NCBI RefSeq assembly: GCF_020781835.1 | Contig: NZ_JAJGNJ010000006.1 | Coordinates: 209,841-273,840, forward strand | DNA length: 64,000 nt | Direction: 5' to 3' | DNA from: Microbacterium testaceum | Lineage (GTDB): Bacteria; Actinomycetota; Actinomycetes; Actinomycetales; Microbacteriaceae | Part shown: piece after piece, positions 24,939-33,153 of the stretch | Layout: every line of letters begins with the position of its first letter | Position numbering within the stretch: the stretch's first letter is position 1 | Made by a program: the position numbers and the translations under genes | The notes under the pieces: model-generated | Database searches by the model: none | Told to the model about the DNA's origin: nothing | Seen by the model: only the letters and a program-made list of their open reading frames with translations

Positions 24939-26599
24939 TTGCCGCCGAGCGACAGTGTCGCGCCGGGGATGGCGTCGAGCAGACGCCGCGTGTACTCCTG
25001 GGACGGCTGGGCGAAGATCTCGTCGACCGTGCCCTGCTCGACGACCTTGCCCCGTTCCATGACGCAGACCAGGTCCGCAGCCACCCGCACGACAGCGAGG
25101 TCGTGGGTGATGAACAGGTACGTCAGTCCGAGCTCGCCCTGCAGCTCGGCAAGCAGCTGCAGGACCTGGGCCTGCACCAGCACGTCGAGCGCCGAGACGG
25201 CCTCGTCCAGGACGAGGATGTCGGGCTTGAGCGCCAGGGCACGCGCGATCGCGACGCGCTGACGCTGACCGCCGGACAGCTCGTTGGGATAGCGCGAAGC
25301 CACCTCCTGCGGCAAGGACACCTGGTCCAGCAGCTCGGCGACGCGCGCGCGGCGCGACGCCTTGTCGCCGACCCTGTGGATCTCCAGCGGCTCGGCGATG
25401 CACGACCCGATGTTGCGCAGCGGGTCGAGCGAACCGTAGGGGTCCTGGAACACCGGCTGCATGCGACGACGCAGCGCGAACGCCTCCCGCGAGGACAGGC
25501 CGCCCGAGTCGACGCCGTCGATCTCGATGGTGCCCGAGGTGGGCTCCTCGAGCTTGAGCAGCATCTTGGCCACCGTCGACTTGCCCGAACCCGACTCGCC
25601 GACCAGCGCCAGCGTCTTGCCGCGCGGGATCTCGAACGAGACGCCGTCGACCGCGCGGAACTGCTCGCTCCGGAAGCCGCCCTGGCGGATCTTGTACTCC
25701 TTGACCAGCTCCGTCACCTTGACCGTGGCGGGGGCGTCGATGTCGGACTCGTGCAGGATGCCGCGGTCCTCGACGCGCGCCTGGATGCGCTGCGACGCCA
25801 GGCTGGGCGCCGCAGCGACGAGGCGCTGGGTGTACGGGTGCTGCGGGTTCTCGAGGATCTCCCGGCTGGGCCCCGATTCCACGATCTCGCCCCGGTTCAT
25901 CACCACGATGGTGTCGGCGCGCTCGGCAGCCAGCCCCAGGTCGTGCGTGATGAGCAGCACCGAGGTCCCGCGCTCGCGCGTCAGCGAGGCCATGTGGTCG
26001 AGGATGACGCGCTGGACCGTGACGTCGAGCGCCGAGGTCGGCTCGTCGGCGATCAGGAGCTTCGGGTCGGCCGCGAGACCGATGCCGATGAGGGCGCGCT
26101 GGCGCATACCGCCCGAGAACTGGTGCGGGAACTGGTGCAGGCGACGCTCTGCGTCGCTCAGCCCGGCCTGCTTCAGCACCTCGATGGCACGCTGCTCGAC
26201 CTCCCTGCGCCCGGTCGCGATGCCATTGGCCCGGATCGCCTCCTTGACCTGGAAGCCGATGCTCCACACCGGGTTGAGGTTCGACATCGGGTCCTGGGGA
26301 ACGTAGCCGATCTCGCGACCGCGCACGGCCTCCATCTGAGCGATGCTCAGATCGGTCAGCTCCCGACCCTCGAGGGTGATCGATCCACCCGTGACATGGC
26401 CCGTGCCCGGCAGCAGGTTGACGATCGCCGAGGCGGTCGTCGATTTGCCGGAGCCGGACTCGCCCACGATCGCGAGGGTCTCGCCGGCGTGGATGTCGAG
26501 GCTGACGCCGTGCAGCACCTGACGCGACGTCTTGCCCGCGTCGAAGGCGACCTTGAGATCGCGAATGCTCAGCAGTGGTGCGCTGGAACGTGCGTTCAT
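24935..26599 (-). CDS. Fused two-domain peptide ABC transporter ATPase (OppD-OppF type, system 2)
   Basis: 554 aa, two nucleotide-binding domains with GESGSGKST, FSGGMRQR and LSGGQRQR signatures, and ADEP/LDEA Walker B segments. It is about 170 residues shorter than the system 1 fusion because it lacks the Cys-containing oligopeptide C-terminal regions and has a short linker. The second domain has LDEAVSALD in place of the usual LDEPVSALD, a common variant. The ATG at 26599 overlaps the OppC-type stop by 4 bp. It energises the two permeases upstream. Confidence 0.92.
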   Translation of the reverse strand: MNARSSAPLLSIRDLKVAFDAGKTSRQVLHGVSLDIHAGETLAIVGESGSGKSTTASAIVNLLPGTGHVTGGSITLEGRELTDLSIAQMEAVRGREIGYVPQDPMSNLNPVWSIGFQVKEAIRANGIATGRREVEQRAIEVLKQAGLSDAERRLHQFPHQFSGGMRQRALIGIGLAADPKLLIADEPTSALDVTVQRVILDHMASLTRERGTSVLLITHDLGLAAERADTIVVMNRGEIVESGPSREILENPQHPYTQRLVAAAPSLASQRIQARVEDRGILHESDIDAPATVKVTELVKEYKIRQGGFRSEQFRAVDGVSFEIPRGKTLALVGESGSGKSTVAKMLLKLEEPTSGTIEIDGVDSGGLSSREAFALRRRMQPVFQDPYGSLDPLRNIGSCIAEPLEIHRVGDKASRRARVAELLDQVSLPQEVASRYPNELSGGQRQRVAIARALALKPDILVLDEAVSALDVLVQAQVLQLLAELQGELGLTYLFITHDLAVVRVAADLVCVMERGKVVEQGTVDEIFAQPSQEYTRRLLDAIPGATLSLGGK

Positions 26600-27546
26600 C
26601 GCTGTGCCCTCGCCTTCGGGTCGAGGGCGTCGCGCAGCAGCTCGCCCAGGATGATGAACGCCAGAACCGTGACGGTGAGGGCGATCGATGGGTAGATGAG
26701 CGCCATCGGTGCCACGCGCAGCGAAGACTGCGCCTGTCCGATGTCCAGACCCCACGACATGACCGTGCTGCCCAGGCCGAGACCCAGGAACGACAGGGTC
26801 GCCTCGGCGGAGATCGCCGCGCCCAGCGTGATCGTCGTGACGACGATGACCGGGGCGAGCGCGTTGGGGAGCGCGTGCGACAGAAGGGTGCGGAAGCGCG
26901 AGAGACCGAGCGCCCGGCTGGCGGTGATGTAGTCGGCCTGCCGCACGCGCAGGATCTCGGCTCGCACCACGCGAGCGGTCGATGCCCACGCGAACCCGCC
27001 GATGGCGAAAGCCAAGACGAGCGGCGTGCGGTTCTGCGAGAACACGCTCATGACGACGATGGCGGCGAGCACGTAGGGGATCGTGAAGAAGATGTCGCCG
27101 ACGCGCGAGAGCAGCGAGTCGAGCCATCCTCCGTAGAAGCCCGCGAACGAACCCATGACGGTGCCGATGATGGTGCCGATGGCCGTGGCGAGGAACCCGA
27201 CGAGCAGCGACGTGCGGGCACCGTGCACGATGCGCGACCAGATGTCGCAGCCCTGAAGGGTGAAGCCCAGCGGGTGCCCGTCGGTGGGTCCGGCGTTGCT
27301 GTTCGCCAGAGAGCAACCGGCGCCGTACGGCTCGACCTGCGTGAACAAGGTCGGGAAGAACGCCATGAGGACGACGACGAACACGACGGCCGAGGTGATC
27401 CAGAAGGTCGGACGACGACGCATGTCGCGCCACGCATCGGCCCACAGGCTGCGGGGCTTGTCGCCGACACGGACAGCGTCGACGGCGTCGACGACGTCGC
27501 GCACCGGCGCGACGTAGTGCGGGGCGGGGGTGCGATCACTTGGCAT
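26596..27546 (-). CDS. Peptide ABC transporter permease, OppC type (system 2)
   Basis: 316 aa, with a cytoplasmic N-terminus of about 45 residues, six helices and the EAA loop (ASRALGLSRFRTLLSHALPN). A loop after helix 1 contains two Cys (GAGCSLANSN and LQGCDIW), which may form an extracytoplasmic disulfide. I start it at the ATG at 27546, overlapping the OppB-type stop by 11 bp; an upstream ATG 13 codons earlier lies deeper in that gene. It pairs with the OppB-type protein. Confidence 0.9.
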   Translation of the reverse strand: MPSDRTPAPHYVAPVRDVVDAVDAVRVGDKPRSLWADAWRDMRRRPTFWITSAVVFVVVLMAFFPTLFTQVEPYGAGCSLANSNAGPTDGHPLGFTLQGCDIWSRIVHGARTSLLVGFLATAIGTIIGTVMGSFAGFYGGWLDSLLSRVGDIFFTIPYVLAAIVVMSVFSQNRTPLVLAFAIGGFAWASTARVVRAEILRVRQADYITASRALGLSRFRTLLSHALPNALAPVIVVTTITLGAAISAEATLSFLGLGLGSTVMSWGLDIGQAQSSLRVAPMALIYPSIALTVTVLAFIILGELLRDALDPKARAQR

Positions 27547-28465
27547 AACGGATCCTCGGGTCGAGCAGACCGTAGAGCAGATCAACCACGAGGTTGATCA
27601 GCACGTAGAAGACGACGAAGACCGTCACGAAGGACACGACGGTCGGCCCCTCCTGGCGGATGGTCGCCTGGTAGAGGGTGCCGCCGACACCGGGAATGGC
27701 GAAGATGCCCTCGGTGACCGTGGCACCGACCATCAGCACGCCGAAGTTCGTCGCGCTGTTGGTGATCACGGGGATGAGCGAGTTGCGCAGCACGTGGACG
27801 GGGATGACGCGGCGACGCGGCAGGCCCTTGCTGTATGCGGTGCGCACCCAGTCCTGGTTCAACGTGTCGATGACCGACGCGCGAGTCAGGCGCATGCTCG
27901 TCGCATAGAGGCTGAAGCCCAGGACGAGCGCGGGAAGCCACAGATCGCCCCAGCCGTTCTGACCGCCCACGGTGGCGCGGAACCATCCGAACTGGATCGC
28001 CAGGAAGTACTGCGCGAGGAACGCGAGCACGAAGACCGGGACCGCGACGAACACGAGCGCGACGATCAGCGAGACGTTGTCGAAGATCTTGCCCTTGCGC
28101 AGCGCCGAGACGGTGCCGATGATGATCGCCAGCGTCAGCTCGATCGCGATCGCCATGACGGCCAGGCGCAGTGTGACGGGGATCGCGCGAGCGAGGATGT
28201 CGTTCACACTCTGGCCGGAGAAACTCACGCCGAAGTCGCCCTGCAGGACGCCGGTGATGTAGTAGAAGTACTGAACGATGAATGGTTCGTTCAGGTGGTA
28301 TTGCTCCCTGATCTGCTCCAGCAGGGTCGGGTTCGGGGTCCGGTCGCCGAACAGTGCCAGGATCGGGTCTCCCGGCATGGCGAAGACCATGAAATAGATC
28401 AGCAGCGTCGCACCGAAGAACACCGGTATGACCTGCAGGAGTCGTCTGAGGATGTAATAGCCCAC
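27536..28465 (-). CDS. Peptide ABC transporter permease, OppB type (system 2)
   Basis: 309 aa, six helices; N-terminal GYYILRRLLQVIPVFFGATL and the EAA loop RTAYSKGLPRRRVIPVHVLRN are typical of OppB. The start is the GTG at 28465, preceded by AGGGAGA; the frame stays open a further 27 codons over an unlikely region. It follows the binding-protein gene across a hairpin at 28562-28595, so its expression is probably a read-through fraction of that of the binding protein. Confidence 0.9.
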   Translation of the reverse strand: MGYYILRRLLQVIPVFFGATLLIYFMVFAMPGDPILALFGDRTPNPTLLEQIREQYHLNEPFIVQYFYYITGVLQGDFGVSFSGQSVNDILARAIPVTLRLAVMAIAIELTLAIIIGTVSALRKGKIFDNVSLIVALVFVAVPVFVLAFLAQYFLAIQFGWFRATVGGQNGWGDLWLPALVLGFSLYATSMRLTRASVIDTLNQDWVRTAYSKGLPRRRVIPVHVLRNSLIPVITNSATNFGVLMVGATVTEGIFAIPGVGGTLYQATIRQEGPTVVSFVTVFVVFYVLINLVVDLLYGLLDPRIRYAK

Positions 28466-28561
28466 CCTCGTCTCCCTTCGGGGAATGGATGGATGCCTCG
28501 GATGTGGCACCGCACGAAAGCCGTGCACCGCCGATGAGCAGTGCACGGCTGGAACACACCA

Positions 28562-28595
28562 CGCGAGGCGGTGACGGGTACGTCACCGCCTCGCG
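28562..28595. terminator. Intra-operon hairpin after the system 2 binding protein
   Basis: A perfect 15-bp stem (28562-28576 with 28581-28595, CGCGAGGCGGTGACG) closes a 4-nt GGTA loop, 20 bp past the binding-protein stop and about 97 bp before the oppB start. Such hairpins stabilise or limit transcription so the binding protein is made in excess over the permeases. Confidence 0.75.
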
Positions 28596-28614
28596 GGTGA
28601 GTGATCAGGCGATG

Positions 28615-30237
28615 TTAGCCGACCTTGGTGATCTCGTGGAACAGCGGCACCGAGTTCCAACCGAACTCGACGTTCTGAACCGTCTCGGCGTAGCCACCGG
28701 TGACGTTCGAGTACCACAGCGGGATGGCGGGCAGGTCCTTGAACAGGACGGTCTGCGCCTCGCCGAAGAGGCGGTTGGCCTCCTCGAGGTCGGTCGAGGA
28801 GATGCCCTCGGCCAGCAGACGGTCGAACTCCGCGCTGGAGTAGTCACCGTCGTTCGAGCCCGCGTTGGTCGCGTAGAGCGGTCCGAGGAAGTTGTACAGA
28901 CCGGGGTAGTCGGCCTGCCAACCGCTGCGGAACGGGGTGGTGATCGAGTCGTTGTTCACCTGGGCGCGCAGCTCGGCGAAGGTCGGGTAGGGAGCGCCCG
29001 ACGCCTCGATGCCGAGGGTGGTCGCGAGCTGGTTCGACACGGCGTCGACCCACTGGTCGTGTCCACCGTCGGCGTTGTACGCGATCTGGAACGAACCGGT
29101 CCACGGCGCGATGGCGTCGGCCTGAGCCCACAGCTCCTTGGCCTTCTCGGGGTCGAACTCGAGAACGTCCGAGCCCTCGAGGTCGTCCGACCAGCCGTCG
29201 ATGACGGGCGAGGTGAAGTCGGTGGCGGGGGTGCGGGTGCCCTGGAAGATCGTCGAGGTGATCTCCTCACGGTTGATCGCGTGCGAGATCGCGGCGCGGC
29301 GCAGCTCGCCCTCTTCGCCCGAGAAGTGCTCGAGGCGTCCGGGGATCGTGAACGACTGGAAGACAGCGGCGGGCTGGTTGACCGCGCGGTCGCCGAGGTC
29401 GGACTCGAAGCTGGCGAGAGCGGACGGCGGCACGGCGTCGAGGACGTCGAGCTCGCCACCGAGCAGCGCAGCGTAGGCGGCGTCCTGCGAGGCGTAGAAC
29501 GAGATCGTCAGGCCGCCGTTCTGTGCCTGACGAACGCCCTGGTAGTCCTCGTTCTTGACGAGGTCGATCTGGACGTTGTGCTGCCAGGCGCCCTCGCTGG
29601 CGAGCTTGTAGGGACCGTTTCCGATCGGGTTCTCACCGAAGGCGTCCATGTCGTCGAAAGCGACATCGGGCAGCGGGTAGTACGCCGAGTAGCCCAGGCG
29701 GAGTGCGAAGTCGGACGCGGGCTTGTTCAGCGCGATCGTGAAGGTGTAGTCATCGACCTGCTGCAGACCGGTGAGCTCGCTGTCCTCGTCGTAGCTGAAG
29801 CCGACGATGTCCTCGAAGAAGTAGCTGTTGTACTGCTCGTTCGAGGCGAGAGCCCCGTAGTTCCACGCCTTGATGAAGTTGTCGGCGGTGACCTCTTCAC
29901 CGTCGCTGAAGGTCTGGCCTTCCTTGATCTTGACGGTCAGGTTCTGCGGGTCGTTGACCGTGATCTCCTCGGCCATGTCGTTCACCGGTGCGCCGTCGGC
30001 CTCGTACGAGACCAGACCGGCGAAGATGGCGTCGAGGATCTTGCCACCGCCGACCTCGTTCGTCGCGGTCGGGATCAACGGGTTCTCGGGCTCCGAGCCG
30101 TTGGTGGTGATGATGGCCGTGGCGTCGGCCGAGCCGGCGTCACCCGAGTCGTCGCCGCCTGCCGAGCAGCCGGCGAGCGCGAGCCCGGCGACACCCAGCA
30201 GAGCGAGACTGGTGAGGGCAATCTTGTTGCGCTTCAC
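28615..30237 (-). CDS. Peptide ABC transporter binding lipoprotein, SBP family 5 (system 2)
   Basis: 540 aa. Signal peptide with lipobox ALAGC, Cys24. The family region near residue 100 (DPQNLTVKIKEGQTFSDGEEV) and the C-terminal TDLEEANRLFGEAQTVLFKDLPAIPLWY segment are typical of OppA-like proteins. GGAGG stands 4 nt before the GTG. It is the first gene of its operon (binding protein, OppB, OppC, fused ATPase, PH protein). The ligand is likely a peptide but cannot be fixed. Confidence 0.9.
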   Translation of the reverse strand: MKRNKIALTSLALLGVAGLALAGCSAGGDDSGDAGSADATAIITTNGSEPENPLIPTATNEVGGGKILDAIFAGLVSYEADGAPVNDMAEEITVNDPQNLTVKIKEGQTFSDGEEVTADNFIKAWNYGALASNEQYNSYFFEDIVGFSYDEDSELTGLQQVDDYTFTIALNKPASDFALRLGYSAYYPLPDVAFDDMDAFGENPIGNGPYKLASEGAWQHNVQIDLVKNEDYQGVRQAQNGGLTISFYASQDAAYAALLGGELDVLDAVPPSALASFESDLGDRAVNQPAAVFQSFTIPGRLEHFSGEEGELRRAAISHAINREEITSTIFQGTRTPATDFTSPVIDGWSDDLEGSDVLEFDPEKAKELWAQADAIAPWTGSFQIAYNADGGHDQWVDAVSNQLATTLGIEASGAPYPTFAELRAQVNNDSITTPFRSGWQADYPGLYNFLGPLYATNAGSNDGDYSSAEFDRLLAEGISSTDLEEANRLFGEAQTVLFKDLPAIPLWYSNVTGGYAETVQNVEFGWNSVPLFHEITKVG

Positions 30238-30325
30238 AGTTCCTCCAGGGAAGGGAATGAAGCCCGTCCGGAGCGTGAACACGGGTCGTGAACTATCGCA
30301 CGCCTCCGGGGGGCAGGATAGGAAC

Positions 30326-30379
30326 ACCCTAGGCAACATGAACGTCCTGCTTCTCATCGCGGGCAGAACCGTTACAAAG
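30326..30379 (-). promoter_or_regulatory. Candidate promoter and shared activator-like motif, opp system 2
   Basis: On the minus strand CTTTGTAACGGTTCTG (30364-30379) precedes TAGGGT (30326-30331) by 48 nt; the binding-protein start is 89 nt further on. The motif matches 13 of 16 positions with the one upstream of opp system 1. The 11-nt difference in motif-to-hexamer distance equals one turn of DNA. No recognisable -35 is present. Confidence 0.4.
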
Positions 30380-30400
30380 GCTTTACTCGGGAGGCCTCGA

Positions 30401-31258
30401 ATGTGGCAAAGTGATCCACCGCCGAAAACCGTGAGCCACGGCCCTTCGGGACGCCCCGCGTCCGATCGTTTCGCGCGGCATCGCCTCGCGTGGGAGATCG
30501 TGCTCGTGCTTCTGGTCAGTGTCGGGCAGTCCGCGATCTACTCCGTCGTGTCGTTCGTCCGTGCCGCCACGCGCGCGCCGATCTCCCAGCAGCAGACTCA
30601 GCTGAACCCTTCTCGCAGCGCCGAACCGTTCTGGGACGCGCTGTACCAGTCCCTCGACATCTTCTTCTCGCTCGCGCTGGTCGCTCTCGCCCTGTACCTG
30701 CTGTGGGAGCCGGCCGACAACGCGCTGCGCCGCATGGGGCTGGACTTCCGCCGGTTCGGGTCCGATCTCGGCAGAGGGGCGGCGCTCGTCGCCCTCATCG
30801 GAGTCCCCGGCATCGGCGTGTACGCCGTGGGTCGGATGCTGGGTCAGAGCATCACCGTGGTGCCCGCGCCACTGGACTCGTCCTGGTGGGTGATCGCGCT
30901 CCTGATCCTCGCGGCGCTGCGCGCGGGTCTCACCGAGGAGGTGATCTTCCTCGGGTATCTGTTCGATCGGCTGCGGCGACTGGGGTGGTCGTGGACGTGG
31001 ATCATCGTCTCGACCGCCCTCCTCCGCGGCAGCTACCACCTCTACCAGGGCTGGCCGTCCGCCCTCGGCAACGTTGTGATGGGCCTGGTGTTCGGGTGGT
31101 GCTACAAGCGATGGGGACGGGTCATGCCGCTGGTCGTGGCGCATACCCTCATCGACATCGTCGCGTTCGTCGGCTACCCGCTGGCGGCAGCGTGGTGGCC
31201 CGGTGTCTTCGCTCCCCCGTCGCCCACCCCCGCTCCGACGGCGACCCCGACCCCGTGA
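30401..31258 (+). CDS. CPBP-family intramembrane protease (CAAX/Abi type)
   Basis: 285 aa with about seven helices. The family motifs appear in order: the Glu pair in TEEVIFLGYL, a His in GSYHLYQG and the His/Asp in HTLIDIV, so the zinc-site or glutamate-type catalytic set is intact. The C-terminus is a Pro/Thr repeat. I chose the ATG at 30401, 6 nt after GGGAGG; an in-frame ATG at 30338 has no ribosome site. Members process prenylated or secreted peptides, or give bacteriocin self-immunity. Nothing nearby says which. Confidence 0.85.
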   Translation: MWQSDPPPKTVSHGPSGRPASDRFARHRLAWEIVLVLLVSVGQSAIYSVVSFVRAATRAPISQQQTQLNPSRSAEPFWDALYQSLDIFFSLALVALALYLLWEPADNALRRMGLDFRRFGSDLGRGAALVALIGVPGIGVYAVGRMLGQSITVVPAPLDSSWWVIALLILAALRAGLTEEVIFLGYLFDRLRRLGWSWTWIIVSTALLRGSYHLYQGWPSALGNVVMGLVFGWCYKRWGRVMPLVVAHTLIDIVAFVGYPLAAAWWPGVFAPPSPTPAPTATPTP

Positions 31259-31276
31259 CGCGATGTGCACCCGGGC

Positions 31277-33013
31277 TCACGGCTCCGGCGGCGACCAGGT
31301 CCAGAACGACGGCGGCACGCCGTTCGGTTCGGAGGTGTAGGTGACTCCGCCCACGCCCTTGGCCACGGCGATCGCACCGGTCCGCTCGAGAAGCGGCACA
31401 CCGGCGTAGGCGGCGAACAGCGCCCGATCGATCTCCGTGGCGCGCGCGAGCACGTCCACCGGATCGGTGTCGCGGGTCATCTCGCGGAAGGTCTTCTCGG
31501 CCTCGACGGTCGTGACCCCCTCGGCGAGCCGGTCGCGCGCCGACCGGTAGAGGCTCTCGTCCTCGCCCACCCAGGCGAGGGTGGCATCCGGAACCTCGTC
31601 GGCGGCCACGGCGCGCACGGCGATGCCCGCCTCGGCGCCCATCGTGATCATCCGAGCGAAGACGGCCGCCGAGATCTCGTCGGTGGGGTCGTGGGCGACG
31701 CGCAAGACGGCCGGACGATCGTCGAGAGCTGAGCGCGCGGCACCGGGATCACTTCCCGTACCCGGTGCGCCGTTGCCTGCGACGAGGTCGGTGTAGGTCT
31801 GACCGGTGGCGGGCGAGGAGAGGAACGACTGCAGCGGGCGGGCGTCGCTTCGCTCCTCGCCCAGGAGCTCCCGCACGATCTCGTCGCGGTCCAGCGACAG
31901 CGTGACGGCCTGACGCAGCGCGTCGGAGGTGGTGTCGGCGAATCGCAGTTGCAGTGTCTCTGCCGTGGGTCCGGTCAGCACGGACACGTCGGCGTCGGCG
32001 AGCGCCTCGAGGTCACCGGCATCGGGATCCCCGATGTTGGCGATATCGACCTCGCCGGCTGCCACCGCCGCGACCTGTGCCGCCCGGTCCGGGAAGAAGC
32101 GCACGGTCAGTCCCTCCAGGCCCGGGTAGTGCCCGCCCTGGTAGTCGTCGCGACGGATGAGCGTGAGCGAGGAGCTCGTCGCTTCGCCGACCCTCCACGG
32201 ACCGGACGCGACAGCCGCCGACGGGTCCAGCGTCCCGTCCGGCGCAGCGTCGAACCCGGTGTTCCAGGCGGCGGCCGCAGCAGCCAGCACGGGGTTGGGG
32301 GCGACCGGGGCGGTCGGATCGCCCTCGGGCGTGGTCAGGATCGCCGTCATGAGATCGCGGACGCTCACGCCGGCCTTCGCGGCGACGACGTGGACGGGCC
32401 GGTCGAGCAGCCACTGGCGGTTCCAGTCGGCGAACGGCTCGTCGTAGGTGAGCGTCAGCGTGTCGGATGCTCGATCGAGCGTGGGGCGCGAGGTCCGCGC
32501 GTTCGGGTCGATCGGTCCCGACGTCTCGAAATAGCGCGTGCCGGAGACGACCGCGCCGGCCTCGTCGTAGGTCGCGTCGTCGAAGTAGTGGGACGACACG
32601 GCCCAGCCGAACAGGAGATCGTCCAGGGTGATGGGGGTGCCATCCGACCACACGCGATCGGGGAACAGCTCGTAGCTCACCGTGAGCGGGTCGCCCTCGA
32701 TGCGCGTGATGCGGCCGAGACCGTCGTTCGGGACGACCTGCAGGGTCCCGTCGAGCGAACCCAGGTGTTCGTCGATCAGCGCCGAGACGGCTCGGTTGGC
32801 GGGCGTGTCACCGTGCACCGTGGCGGAGTTGAAGCTGGTGGGGGTTCCCACCACGCCGACGGTCAGCGTCGTGGGGGCGGGAGACTCCTGGGCCGGAGCC
32901 GGCTCGGGAGCCGTGCATCCGGTCAGGGCGATGGCCGCGGCCACGGTCAAGGCGACCAGCCCGGCGGAGCGGCGTCGCGGTGTCGAGGTCTGCTGGTACT
33001 GCCCGAGGTGCAC
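31277..33013 (-). CDS. Orphan SBP family 5 binding lipoprotein (system 3)
   Basis: 578 aa. N-terminus MHLGQYQQTS, then basic residues and a signal with lipobox ALTGC, Cys33. An SBP_bac_5 core follows (PNDGLGRITRIEGDPLTVSYEL). There are no permease or ATPase genes attached, so it must borrow a transporter or act as a receptor. TAGGGT lies 6 nt before the GTG at 33013, which suggests leaderless translation. It is convergent with the CPBP gene, 18 bp apart, and is more diverged in sequence from the other two binding proteins than they are from each other. Confidence 0.85.
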   Translation of the reverse strand: MHLGQYQQTSTPRRRSAGLVALTVAAAIALTGCTAPEPAPAQESPAPTTLTVGVVGTPTSFNSATVHGDTPANRAVSALIDEHLGSLDGTLQVVPNDGLGRITRIEGDPLTVSYELFPDRVWSDGTPITLDDLLFGWAVSSHYFDDATYDEAGAVVSGTRYFETSGPIDPNARTSRPTLDRASDTLTLTYDEPFADWNRQWLLDRPVHVVAAKAGVSVRDLMTAILTTPEGDPTAPVAPNPVLAAAAAAWNTGFDAAPDGTLDPSAAVASGPWRVGEATSSSLTLIRRDDYQGGHYPGLEGLTVRFFPDRAAQVAAVAAGEVDIANIGDPDAGDLEALADADVSVLTGPTAETLQLRFADTTSDALRQAVTLSLDRDEIVRELLGEERSDARPLQSFLSSPATGQTYTDLVAGNGAPGTGSDPGAARSALDDRPAVLRVAHDPTDEISAAVFARMITMGAEAGIAVRAVAADEVPDATLAWVGEDESLYRSARDRLAEGVTTVEAEKTFREMTRDTDPVDVLARATEIDRALFAAYAGVPLLERTGAIAVAKGVGGVTYTSEPNGVPPSFWTWSPPEP

Positions 33014-33057
33014 AGGGGCACCCTATCCAATGCACCCTGGGGGTTCCCCGGCGCGCG

Positions 33058-33104
33058 CCGCGCTGACATCTCCCGTTCAGGATGCGCGGGAGATGTCAGC
33101 GCGG
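33058..33104. terminator. Hairpin terminator of gcvP
   Basis: A perfect 17-bp stem (33058-33074 with 33088-33104, core CGCTGACATCTCCC) with a 13-nt loop, 49 bp past the gcvP stop on the minus strand. It also separates gcvP from the orphan binding protein downstream. Confidence 0.8.
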
Positions 33105-33153
33105 TGCGTCTCGCGGGAGCAGGCCCGAACGCCTTCGCCCCGGGAGCCGAGCG

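Noticed and set aside
27530..30291. Long plus-strand frames opposite the second opp operon
   Set aside because: They are Glu/Asp/Arg-rich shadows of the minus-strand genes, with no ribosome sites and no motifs.
30383..31270. 295-codon minus-strand frame opposite the CPBP protease
   Set aside because: Its product is rich in Arg, His and Glu in the way of a shadow frame and has no domain, while the plus strand shows the protease motifs.
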